A DNA stretch of 11,455 nucleotides. Origin: Luteimonas_C sp035250245 (GTDB lineage Bacteria > Pseudomonadota > Gammaproteobacteria > Xanthomonadales > Xanthomonadaceae). Each line of letters opens with the position of its first letter. Position 1 is the stretch's first letter. The position numbers and the translations under genes are program-made. The notes beneath the pieces are model-generated. The model was not told the DNA's origin. It saw only the letters and a list, made by a program, of their open reading frames with translations, and ran no database searches. The stretch lies in NCBI GenBank assembly GCA_035250245.1, contig DATFFH010000030.1:1-11455 (forward strand). The letters are read 5' to 3'. Positions 1 through 5,775 of the stretch are shown here, piece by piece.

Positions 1-1595
1 TCGGCCGAGCGGCCGACGCGCGCGATGGCCGCGATGTCCGCGTACTCGACGCCGGGCCGGCGCAGCAGGGAATACGCGGACGTCTCGCGCGTCAGCGGCT
101 CGGCGCACACGCCGCCGGCGGCGATGTCCATCGGTCGCACGACGATGCGTTGCAGACGCTCGGCTTCGCTCGCGAGCCAAGCGCGGCGCGCTTCGAACTG
201 CCGCCAGCGCTCGTCGGGCACGACACCGAGCTCGCGCCCGACCGGCGTCAGGCGCAGGTCCGCGTTGTCCTCGCGCAGGCTCAACCGGAACTCCGCGCGG
301 CTCGTGAACATGCGGTAGGGCTCCGTCGTGCCGCGCGTGATCAGATCGTCGATCAGCACGCCGATGTAGGCTTCGTCGCGGCGCGGCGACCAGGCTTCTT
401 TTTCCTGCACGAAACGCGCGGCGTTCAACCCGGCCACCAGGCCTTGCGCGGCGGCTTCTTCGTAGCCGGTGGTGCCGTTGATCTGACCGGCGAAGAACAG
501 GCCGGCGACCGCCTTGGTTTCCAGCGAAGTCTTCAAACCGCGCGGATCGAAGAAGTCGTATTCGATCGCATAGCCGGGCCGGGTGATGTGCGCGTGCTCG
601 AAGCCGCGGATGCTGCGCACCAGCGCCAACTGCACGTCGAACGGCAGCGAAGTGGAGATGCCGTTCGGATAGATCTCCGCCACGTCCAGGCCTTCGGGCT
701 CGACGAAGATCTGGTGGCTGGTTTTTTCCGCGAAGCGCACCACCTTGTCTTCGATCGACGGGCAATAGCGCGGGCCGATGCCTTCGATGGCGCCGGTGAA
801 CAGCGGCGAGCGGTCCAGCGCGCCGCGGATGATCTCGTGGGTGCGCTCGGAAGTGTGGGTGATCCAGCACGACACCTGGCGCGGATGTTCGGAAACGTCG
901 CCCAGATAGGAAAACACCGGCAGCGGCGTATCGCCCGGCTGTTCTTCCATCACCGAATAATCGAGCGTGCGGCCGTCGATGCGCGGCGGGGTGCCGGTCT
1001 TCAGGCGATCGACCACGAACGGACCTTCGCGCAGACGGTGCGCGAGCGTGGACGCGGGCGGATCGCCGGCGCGGCCGGCGGCGTATTGGGTCTGGCCGAC
1101 GTGGATCTTGCCGGCGAGGAAGGTGCCGGCGGTCAGCACCACCGCGGGCGCTTCGAAGCGCAAACCGGTCTGGGTGATGGCGCCGCCGATCTTTTCGTTG
1201 TCGATGATCAGATCGTCGACCGCGGCCTGGAACACGGTCAGGTTCGGCTGCGCTTCGACGATCTTGCGGATCGCGCTGCGGTACAGCGAACGGTCGGCCT
1301 GGCAGCGCGTCGCACGCACCGCAGGACCTTTCGACGCGTTCAACGTCCGCCACTGGATGCCGGCGCGGTCGGCGGCGTGCGCCATCGCGCCGCCCAGCGC
1401 GTCGATCTCCTTGACCAGATGTCCCTTGCCGATGCCGCCGATCGCCGGATTGCAGCTCATCGCGCCGACCGTCTCGATGTTGTGCGTGAGCAGCAGCGTG
1501 CGCGCGCCGGCGCGCGCGGACGCGAGCGCGGCTTCGGTGCCGGCGTGGCCGCCGCCGATCACGATGACGTCGTAGCGATGGAAGGAAGGGCTCAT
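1..1595 (-). CDS. mnmG: MnmG (GidA), tRNA uridine-5-carboxymethylaminomethyl modification enzyme, 3' end cut by window
   Basis: FAD- and NADH-dependent subunit of the MnmE-MnmG complex, which adds the (carboxymethyl)aminomethyl group to C5 of the wobble uridine of certain tRNAs in the cytoplasm. The minus-strand reading begins MSPSFHRYDVIVIGGGHAGT, with the dinucleotide-binding GGGHAG motif at about residues 14-19. It continues with the family signature around MSCNPAIGGIGKGHLVKEID (about 46-65), NASKGPAVRATR, GRAGDPP, LKTGTPPR, GPRYCPSIEDK, NGISTSLPFDVQ, PGYAIEYDFFDPR, FFAGQINGTTGYEEAAAQG and EPYRMFTSRAEFRLSLREDN. About 531 residues are present. The family is usually near 630, so the C-terminal helical MnmE-contact region lies beyond the window. 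The ATG at 1593-1595 places the FAD motif where it sits in E. coli MnmG. There is no strong ribosome-binding site before it. A REP-type hairpin lies about 21 nt upstream. Confidence 0.97.
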   Translation of the reverse strand, partial: MSPSFHRYDVIVIGGGHAGTEAALASARAGARTLLLTHNIETVGAMSCNPAIGGIGKGHLVKEIDALGGAMAHAADRAGIQWRTLNASKGPAVRATRCQADRSLYRSAIRKIVEAQPNLTVFQAAVDDLIIDNEKIGGAITQTGLRFEAPAVVLTAGTFLAGKIHVGQTQYAAGRAGDPPASTLAHRLREGPFVVDRLKTGTPPRIDGRTLDYSVMEEQPGDTPLPVFSYLGDVSEHPRQVSCWITHTSERTHEIIRGALDRSPLFTGAIEGIGPRYCPSIEDKVVRFAEKTSHQIFVEPEGLDVAEIYPNGISTSLPFDVQLALVRSIRGFEHAHITRPGYAIEYDFFDPRGLKTSLETKAVAGLFFAGQINGTTGYEEAAAQGLVAGLNAARFVQEKEAWSPRRDEAYIGVLIDDLITRGTTEPYRMFTSRAEFRLSLREDNADLRLTPVGRELGVVPDERWRQFEARRAWLASEAERLQRIVVRPMDIAAGGVCAEPLTRETSAYSLLRRPGVEYADIAAIARVGRSA

Positions 1596-1616
1596 GGCGA
1601 TTGGGGCGCGGTTTTT

Positions 1617-1733
1617 CCTTCTCCCTCCGGGAGAAGGTGCCCGAAGGGCGGATGAGGGTTCGGAGTACGTCGCGAACTGGAACGCCGTCGTTTCGCCGAA
1701 CCCTCACCCCAACCCTCTCCCGAGGGGAGAGGG
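1617..1733. repeat. REP-type palindromic repeat cluster upstream of mnmG
   Basis: Three small hairpins and one long stem lie side by side. Hairpin one is ccttctccc (1617-1625) with gggagaagg (1629-1637), a perfect 9-bp stem. Hairpin two is gccc-gaa-gggc (1639-1649). The long stem is tgagggttcgg (1653-1663) with ccgaaccctca (1696-1706), 11 bp perfect around a 32-nt loop. Hairpin three is ccctctccc (1713-1721) with gggagaggg (1725-1733). The motif ccctcacc-c-aaccctctcccg recurs inside the repeat at the end of bioH (9604-9624), so this is a dispersed family and not a local accident. Similar intergenic repeats are common in Xanthomonadaceae. The first hairpin sits about 21 nt from the mnmG start codon, so it probably lies in that gene's 5' leader. 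Confidence 0.8.
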
Positions 1734-1749
1734 AGCTTAAGGGATCGGC

Positions 1750-1755
1750 ATTATC
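1750..1755 (-). promoter_or_regulatory. Possible -10 element for mnmG
   Basis: On the minus strand this reads GATAAT, one base from TATAAT, about 155 nt before the mnmG start. I see no good -35 hexamer at 16-18 bp spacing, so this is only a candidate. If it is used, the REP cluster at 1617-1733 is transcribed as part of the mnmG leader. Confidence 0.25.
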
Positions 1756-1777
1756 GCCGAGCGGGACCGGGAGAAGT

Positions 1778-1793
1778 TGGCACGCTTCCTGCT
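1778..1793 (+). promoter_or_regulatory. Sigma-54 (RpoN) -24/-12 promoter
   Basis: The sequence TGGCACGCTTCCTGCT matches the sigma-54 consensus TGGCACG-N4-TTGCW with a single mismatch (C for T at 1789). The invariant GG (1779-1780) and GC (1791-1792) are separated by exactly 10 nt, the spacing the family requires. Counting GC as -13/-12, transcription would begin near the G run at 1803-1805. No annotated gene starts just downstream, but a strong terminator follows 90 nt later. A sigma-54 promoter needs an upstream activator. I could not identify the activator binding site, and the REP cluster occupies much of the expected region. Confidence 0.6.
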
Positions 1794-1803
1794 TTGCCTA
1801 TCG

Positions 1804-1917
1804 GGCACCCAGCGTGGCAAGACGCGGGGGCGTTGGCCGGGCAGGAACAGGGACGGCCATGCGCACACTGGGGACGCAAGGGGCCGGATGTCGGGGGACA
1901 TCCGGCCCCATTTTTTT
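1804..1917 (+). ncRNA. Candidate sigma-54-driven small regulatory RNA
   Basis: A transcript from the sigma-54 promoter to the terminator would be about 114 nt. It shows three hairpins. The first is gcgt (1812-1815) with acgc (1822-1825). The second is tggccg (1834-1839) with cggcca (1854-1859), extended by gcg/cgc outside a mismatch. The third is the terminator stem (1880-1909). GGA trinucleotides occur at 1844, 1851, 1872, 1886 and 1896, and the first two lie in or at the edge of the 14-nt loop of hairpin two. GGA in a hairpin loop is the recognition feature of CsrA/RsmA proteins, so a role as an RsmA-binding RNA is possible but only inferred. No convincing coding sequence occupies the same strand. 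I do not recognise it as a named RNA family. Confidence 0.45.
1880..1917 (+). terminator. Strong Rho-independent terminator, plus strand
   Basis: A perfect 12-bp GC-rich stem, ggggccggatgt (1880-1891) with acatccggcccc (1898-1909), encloses a 6-nt loop and is followed by A and seven T (1911-1917). The T run is on the plus strand only. The nearest upstream gene, mnmG, runs the other way, so this terminator must serve a plus-strand transcript that starts between about 1596 and 1880. That is the main argument for a non-coding RNA here. Confidence 0.85.
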
Positions 1918-1923
1918 AGGCGC

Positions 1924-1977
1924 CGACGTCCGGCGGAGGCGGAACAGGGGGGATCCGTGATTCCCCACCGGACGTCG
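1924..1977. repeat. Inverted repeat downstream of the candidate small RNA
   Basis: The arms cgacgtccgg (1924-1933) and ccggacgtcg (1968-1977) form a perfect 10-bp stem around 34 nt. Inside is a second imperfect hairpin (a G run near 1947-1952 against cccc at 1963-1966). There is no T run on either side, so it does not look like a simple terminator. From here to 2124 I see only one further structure, a 16-nt perfect palindrome at 2087-2102, and no gene. Confidence 0.5.
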
Positions 1978-2086
1978 ACAGAGGTCAACCGCAACAATTC
2001 AACGTCGCAAACCGACGCAAGCGGTCAGGTCCTGGCTAGATTGCGGCCGTAGGGCCCCCAGTGCAAGCGCTTTGCGGTTCGCAGTC

Positions 2087-2102
2087 CGCGACGGCCGTCG
2101 CG
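2087..2102. other. 16-nt perfect palindrome
   Basis: The sequence cgcgacggccgtcgcg is its own reverse complement. It lies 23 nt beyond the stop of the lipoprotein gene. It may be part of that gene's 3' end structure or a protein-binding site. No T run follows on the minus strand, so it is not a classical terminator. Confidence 0.35.
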
Positions 2103-2124
2103 TTTCCGTCAATGGTTTTGGCCG

Positions 2125-2673
2125 TCACCGTTCCTCCCGGTACGACCCGGACTTGCGTTCGGCGCGGATACGCCGCGCCTCCTCGCGCCGCTCGGCGTTG
2201 CCCGAACTCGATGGCGGACGGTAGGCCGGCGCCGCGGGCGTGGGTCGATAAGCCGGCGCTGGCGAAGACGGCCGGGAAGCGCGCGGCGGCGGCACCATCG
2301 GATGCTGGCCTTCGGCTTGGCGCAGCCTATTCAGGTCGCGCCACGGCGGTTTGCCGGAACCGCCGCCACTGGGCGGCCGGTAGCCGCCATGTCCGGGATA
2401 GCGCGGCCGGTGGTAGTAGCGCGGATAAACGTAATGGCGGTCGTAATACGGATAGTCGTAGCGATAGCCGTACGGGTAACCGCCGTAATAGCCGCCGCCG
2501 TAGTAATAGCCGTCGTAGTAGCCATACGGATAACCGCCGTAACGGCGATAGACGACACTAGGTTCGTTGCTGCGGTAATAGCCCGGACCGTAACCATAAT
2601 AATCCTCGTACGCGACGCATCCGGTCAGCGAGAAGGCGGTGGCGAGTGCGGGAAGGAGCAGGCGGAGCTTCAT
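2125..2673 (-). CDS. Tyr/Gly-rich putative outer-membrane lipoprotein
   Basis: This is a 182-residue protein of unknown function. The N-terminus MKLRLLLPALATAFSLTGC is a lipoprotein signal peptide with lipobox L-T-G-C, so Cys19 would be lipidated. The residue after Cys is Val rather than Asp, consistent with sorting to the outer membrane. Residues 21-100 are low complexity with 30 tyrosines in 80 residues, in units such as YGGYPYGYY and GGYYGGYPYGY. Residues 100-160 are Pro/Ser/Ala-rich with a repeated APAYRP, and the C-terminus (160-182) is highly charged and Arg/Glu-rich. The ATG at 2671-2673 is preceded by GGGGGA at 7 nt spacing on the minus strand. It is transcribed divergently from the dehydratase gene. 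The signal peptide and codon pattern make a real gene likely. The function is not inferable. Confidence 0.85.
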   Translation of the reverse strand: MKLRLLLPALATAFSLTGCVAYEDYYGYGPGYYRSNEPSVVYRRYGGYPYGYYDGYYYGGGYYGGYPYGYRYDYPYYDRHYVYPRYYHRPRYPGHGGYRPPSGGGSGKPPWRDLNRLRQAEGQHPMVPPPRASRPSSPAPAYRPTPAAPAYRPPSSSGNAERREEARRIRAERKSGSYREER

Positions 2674-2755
2674 GGCGGAATCCCCCGGATAACGTTGGCA
2701 GCATCGAACCCGGGCGTTGAATCCGCGCTTAATTTTCCCGCGCCCCGGCCGCCGC

Positions 2756-2796
2756 TACGCTGAACGGTTCGGCGTGCGATCCGTTACGCTGAACGG
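2756..2796 (+). promoter_or_regulatory. Tandem -10-like elements; probable leaderless promoter
   Basis: The 12-mer tacgctgaacgg occurs twice, at 2756-2767 and 2785-2796, 29 nt apart. Each begins with TACGCT, a common -10 form in Xanthomonadaceae. The second copy ends directly at the ATG of the dehydratase gene, which places the hexamer 6 nt before the start codon. Transcription would then begin at or next to the A of ATG, giving a leaderless mRNA. This agrees with the lack of a Shine-Dalgarno sequence. No good -35 element is visible for either copy. Confidence 0.45.
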
Positions 2797-3759
2797 ATGA
2801 CGACCCCTCGCCCCGAATTCGCCGAGCTCCTGGCCGCCGCCGCGCGCATCGCGCCCTACGCCCACGTCACGCCCGTGCTGCGTTCGCGCGGGCTGGACGA
2901 AATCGCCGGCTGCGAACTGCACTTCAAGGCCGAGCATCTGCAGCGCGCCGGCGCCTTCAAATTCCGCGGCGCCTGCAACGCCGTGTTCGCCTTGGACGAA
3001 AGCCAGGCCGCCGCAGGCGTGGTCACCCACTCTTCCGGCAACCACGGCGCAGCTTTGGCGCTGGCCGCGCGCTTGCGCGGCATCCCCTGCCACGTGGTGG
3101 TACCGGCGGGTGCGGTGCGATCGAAGCTGGCGGCGATCGAAGCCTATGGCGCGAGCTTGCACGAATGCGCCCCGACCATCGCCGCGCGTGAGGCCAAATG
3201 CGCCGAGGTGCAGCGCGAAACCGGCGCGACCCTGGTGCATCCCTACACCGATCCGCGCGTGATCGCCGGACAAGGCACGGCGGCGATGGAATTGCTCAAC
3301 GCCGTTCCGGATCTCGATCTGCTGGTGGCGCCGGTCGGCGGCGGAGGCCTGTCTTCCGGCACCGCGCTGGCGGCGTCGGCGCTGGCCCCGAACTGCCGGG
3401 TGATCGGCGCCGAACCCAGCGGCGCGGCCGAAACCTTCGCATCGCTGCAGCGCGGCGAGCGCGTCACCGAATTCACGCCGGACACGATCTGCGACGGTTT
3501 GCGCGGCACCTTGGGCCAGATCAATTTCGATCTGCTGCAGCACCTGCGCGTGCAAGTGCTGACCGTGGACGACCGCGCCACTCGTGCCGCATTGCGCTTG
3601 TTCTGGCAGCGGTGCAAGCAAACCATCGAGCCTTCTTCGGCGATCGCGCTGGCCGCGGTGCTGGGGCATCGCGAGATCTTCGCAGGACGACGGGTGGGTA
3701 TCGTGCTGTCAGGCGGCAACGTCGACTTGGACCACTTGTCGGCCTTGCTCACGGAATAA
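2797..3759 (+). CDS. PLP-dependent threonine/serine dehydratase-like enzyme (fold type II)
   Basis: This 320-residue enzyme probably catalyses beta-elimination (deamination) or racemisation of a hydroxy-amino acid such as threonine, serine or 3-hydroxyaspartate in the cytoplasm. The Schiff-base lysine is K55 in GAFKFRGA. The asparagine loop is SSGNHG (79-84). The glycine-rich phosphate cup is VGGGGLSSG (180-188), and the C-terminal SGGN (305-308) contacts the PLP ring. GAEPSGA (204-210) and TICDGLRG (230-237) correspond to the metal-site and following segments of the serine racemase/short threonine dehydratase group. There is no C-terminal ACT regulatory domain, so it is not the feedback-controlled biosynthetic IlvA type. 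The exact substrate cannot be fixed from sequence. The ATG at 2797 is chosen because the protein aligns from its N-terminus and a -10-like element sits just upstream. Confidence 0.92.
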   Translation: MTTPRPEFAELLAAAARIAPYAHVTPVLRSRGLDEIAGCELHFKAEHLQRAGAFKFRGACNAVFALDESQAAAGVVTHSSGNHGAALALAARLRGIPCHVVVPAGAVRSKLAAIEAYGASLHECAPTIAAREAKCAEVQRETGATLVHPYTDPRVIAGQGTAAMELLNAVPDLDLLVAPVGGGGLSSGTALAASALAPNCRVIGAEPSGAAETFASLQRGERVTEFTPDTICDGLRGTLGQINFDLLQHLRVQVLTVDDRATRAALRLFWQRCKQTIEPSSAIALAAVLGHREIFAGRRVGIVLSGGNVDLDHLSALLTE

Positions 3760-3786
3760 TCGGCACCGTTCGGAAGAACGCGTTCA

Positions 3787-3865
3787 GTAGAGTCGAGCCT
3801 GCTCGACTGCTCTTGCTTGGCGCTGATGAAACAACAAAAAAGCAGTCGAGCAGGCTCGACTCTAC
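3787..3865. repeat. Perfect 25-bp inverted repeat element (copy 1)
   Basis: The left arm (3787-3811, starting gtagagtcgagcctgctcga) and right arm (3841-3865) are perfect reverse complements over 25 nt around a 29-nt loop. Each arm also holds its own small palindrome (gtcgagc..gctcgac). It lies 28 bp after the dehydratase stop codon. A second copy is at 6211-6283 with the same arms and the same tctt-gc sequence entering the loop. The position immediately after a gene suggests an mRNA 3'-end stabiliser or weak terminator. Confidence 0.9.
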
Positions 3866-4075
3866 AAAAGCGCGCGCCGCTTCAACGCGATAACGCGGTG
3901 CATCCGGACATCGCCGTATCCGATCGTCGTGCGGAATGCGCCGCCCAGCGCCAGCCTGTTCACTTTTGTGATCCCGCTTCCGTTTTTTTCCCGCAGCCGC
4001 TGGCAGGCTGCATCGCTGCTCGCTCGCTTCGACGAGCCGCGCCGGACGGGGAGTCCGGCTCTCGCGATTCCGACC
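3866..4075. other. Intergenic region with no recognised gene
   Basis: This sequence separates the inverted repeat from the V4R gene. It should contain that gene's promoter, but I find no clear -35/-10 pair. A run of seven T within 3984-3992 and a small cgcg-ataa-cgcg palindrome near 3889 are the only features seen. The V4R reading frame stays open back to an ATG at 3929, but the extra 49 residues (Arg- and Ser-rich, no domain) do not look like part of the protein. Confidence 0.5.
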
Positions 4076-4861
4076 ATGCATGCCAGGGGGGCGGTGCCGG
4101 TGGTGGATATCCAATTCCGCGTGGTCTCCGATCGCAGGGACGGTTTGCTGCTGGCACTCGGCCAGACCGTGATCGCGGCCGGCTTCAGCTTGTTGCGCCA
4201 GCGCATGGTCAACAGCGAGGAAGGCGTGGTGCTGACCATGGTGGTGCGCGGCCCGGAAAACGGGCTGCTGCAACTGGAAGAACGCCTGGGCACGCATCAT
4301 CTGGTCAATAGTTTCGAAGCTTCGCCCGTAGAGGCACCCGACAACCCCGCGCCTGCTGCGTCCAGGCCCGCGGCGGCCGCCAAACCGGCCGCCGCGGATT
4401 CAGGCGCCACGACGCCGATGGACATGAAGCGCGTGGAGACTCTGCTGCCGCAACTGGCGCGCAACTATCCCAACATCTTCATCCAGCTATTGGCGCTGGA
4501 ACACGACCTGCCGCCGCCGCAACGCGAATCGACTCTGCGCTACGTCGGCCAACGGGTCGGCGCCTGGGTCTACAAGCGCGATTACGCGCTCGGCGGCCAC
4601 CTGCAACTGGCCGACGCGGTGCGCCACATAGCCCTGCCGGCGATGCGCCAGCTGCTGCACGCCGAGCTGCACGACGAGGTGCTGCGGGTCAAGAACAGCC
4701 CGTTCTGCCATCGCGGCGAGCACGGCGCGTGCTGCCATTTCCTGCGCGGCATGCTCGGCGGCCTGCTCGCCGGTCCGCACGGCAACGACGGGGTGCGCGT
4801 CGTCGAATCCCATTGCCGCAACGCCGGCGCGGAAACCTGCAGTTTCGAATTCAGCGCCTGA
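4076..4861 (+). CDS. ACT-like plus V4R (4-vinyl reductase) domain sensor protein
   Basis: This 261-residue cytoplasmic protein has two parts. Residues 9-80 (VDIQFRVVSD, GLLLALGQTVIAAGF, VLTMVVRGPE) have the alternating strand-helix pattern of an ACT-like small-ligand fold. A Pro/Ala linker (about 82-115) follows. Residues 120-261 resemble the V4R domain, ending in E244-S-H-C247 and C255-SFEF. This E-x2-C-x7-C spacing equals that of the zinc ligands in the phenol-sensing regulators MopR/PoxR/DmpR. C219 and C220 in CHRGEHGACCH are candidates for the remaining cysteine ligand. No DNA-binding, AAA+ or catalytic domain is present. The start is uncertain: ATG 4076 lacks a ribosome-binding site, while GTG 4100 has AGGGGGG 8 nt before it and would give 253 residues. 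The MHYT gene follows after 28 nt. The fold assignments are by eye. Confidence 0.8.
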   Translation: MHARGAVPVVDIQFRVVSDRRDGLLLALGQTVIAAGFSLLRQRMVNSEEGVVLTMVVRGPENGLLQLEERLGTHHLVNSFEASPVEAPDNPAPAASRPAAAAKPAAADSGATTPMDMKRVETLLPQLARNYPNIFIQLLALEHDLPPPQRESTLRYVGQRVGAWVYKRDYALGGHLQLADAVRHIALPAMRQLLHAELHDEVLRVKNSPFCHRGEHGACCHFLRGMLGGLLAGPHGNDGVRVVESHCRNAGAETCSFEFSA

Positions 4862-4889
4862 CCTTCCGACCATACTTGGGGGAATCGCA

Positions 4890-5642
4890 ATGCCGCACGA
4901 TCACGCCATTCAATGCGTCCACGATCCTTTGTTGGTGATCCTTTCTTACCTGGTCTCGGTGCTCGGCTCGTTCACCGCCTTGCAATTGGCGATCGCGATC
5001 CCGGCGGCGCAAACCGCGGCGCAGCGCTGGCGCGCGATCGTCGCCGCCGGCGCGGCGATGGGCGGCGGCGCGATCTGGGCCATGCACTTCATCGCCATGC
5101 TGGCCTGCAAGATGGATATCCCGGTGGCTTACGGCCTGGGCTTGACCGTGCTGTCGGCCTTGATCGGCATGGGCTCCTGCATGGCCGGGCTGGCGATCGC
5201 CGGCACCGGCGTGTTCGGCTGGTCCAAGCTGATCGTCGCCGGCGTATTCATGGGCCTGGGCGTGACCGGGATGCACTACACGGGCATGGCGGCGATGCTG
5301 ATGCCGGCCGATACGCATTACGACATGACTTTGGTCGCGGCTTCTGGCGCGATCGCGATCGTCGCTTCGATCGTCGCGCTGTGGCTGGCTTTCAACCTGC
5401 GCGGCTGGTTGCAGATGCTGGGCAGCGCGCTGGTAATGGGCGTGGCGGTGTGCGGCATGCACTACACCGGCATGCAGGCGGCGAGCTTCGTGCCCAACGG
5501 TGCCGGCGAAGCGGCCCTGGCCGGCGGCTTGAGCGTGGCCAATCTGGGCATGGGCGTGTTCGCCGTCAGCACCGTGCTGCTGGCTGCGATGCTGGCGCTG
5601 AGCCTGTTGCGGCAGCGGCAGCGTGCGATGGTCCAGATCTGA
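4890..5642 (+). CDS. Stand-alone MHYT-domain integral membrane sensor
   Basis: This 250-residue membrane protein has about seven transmembrane segments (roughly 13-35, 48-70, 83-105, 111-133, 147-169, 176-198, 215-240). It carries the three repeats that define the MHYT domain: MHFIAM (65-70), MHYTGM (128-133) and MHYTGM (190-195). Family knowledge proposes that the Met/His residues bind a metal, possibly copper, and sense a diatomic gas or redox state. In most proteins the domain is fused to GGDEF/EAL, histidine kinase or DNA-binding output modules. Here the chain ends at a short RQRQRAMVQI tail soon after the last helix. The ATG is preceded by GGGGGA at suitable distance. It starts 28 nt after the V4R gene and is very likely co-transcribed, so the V4R protein may be its partner. 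Confidence 0.92.
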   Translation: MPHDHAIQCVHDPLLVILSYLVSVLGSFTALQLAIAIPAAQTAAQRWRAIVAAGAAMGGGAIWAMHFIAMLACKMDIPVAYGLGLTVLSALIGMGSCMAGLAIAGTGVFGWSKLIVAGVFMGLGVTGMHYTGMAAMLMPADTHYDMTLVAASGAIAIVASIVALWLAFNLRGWLQMLGSALVMGVAVCGMHYTGMQAASFVPNGAGEAALAGGLSVANLGMGVFAVSTVLLAAMLALSLLRQRQRAMVQI

Positions 5643-5690
5643 AGATGCGGCTCTCGGCGGCGCGGGCTTGACTACTCGCTCGCGCTTGCC

Positions 5691-5721
5691 GAAAGAGCTC
5701 GCGGCTGAAGCCGCTCCTACA
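5691..5721. repeat. Single-arm REP sequence
   Basis: The stretch contains gcggct-ga-agccgc and reads gaaagagctcgcggctgaag, then ccgctcctaca. It is one arm of the repeat found as a full inverted pair at 8521-8613. This family (TGTAGGAGCGGCTT..AGCCGCGA) is widespread in Pseudomonas and Xanthomonadaceae. It lies after the MHYT gene, 49 nt past the stop. Confidence 0.8.
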
Positions 5722-5737
5722 GAAGCGGGCTCTGCCG

Positions 5738-5743
5738 TATCAT
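5738..5743 (+). promoter_or_regulatory. Possible -10 element for the SnoaL-like gene
   Basis: TATCAT lies 32 nt before the ATG at 5776 and would give a leader of about 25 nt. I see no matching -35 hexamer, so this is a weak candidate. Confidence 0.25.
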
Positions 5744-5775
5744 CGCCGCGCGAACGACAGCCGAGAATAAACAGA

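Noticed and set aside
150..1655. 501-codon open frame on the plus strand
   Set aside because: It is antisense to mnmG, rich in Arg/Ala/Gly with no domain, and arises from GC-biased third positions of the true gene.
1777..2052. 91-codon plus-strand frame over the candidate small RNA
   Set aside because: It would begin inside the sigma-54 promoter, run through the terminator stem and T run, and lacks a ribosome-binding site and any domain.
2755..3669. 304-codon minus-strand frame opposite the dehydratase
   Set aside because: It is an antisense shadow without motifs. The plus-strand gene has all PLP-enzyme signatures.
3787..3865. CRISPR-like repeat
   Set aside because: It is only two inverted arms at one site, with no regularly spaced direct repeats and no cas genes. 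It is a REP-like palindrome.
3999..4017. Second sigma-54-like sequence (TGGCAGGCTGCATCGC) before the V4R gene
   Set aside because: The GG and GC are 11 nt apart instead of 10, and the -12 half is poor.
3929..4075. N-terminal extension of the V4R protein to ATG 3929
   Set aside because: The 49 extra residues are Arg/Ser-rich with no domain match, and there is no good ribosome-binding site. The ACT-like fold begins after 4076.
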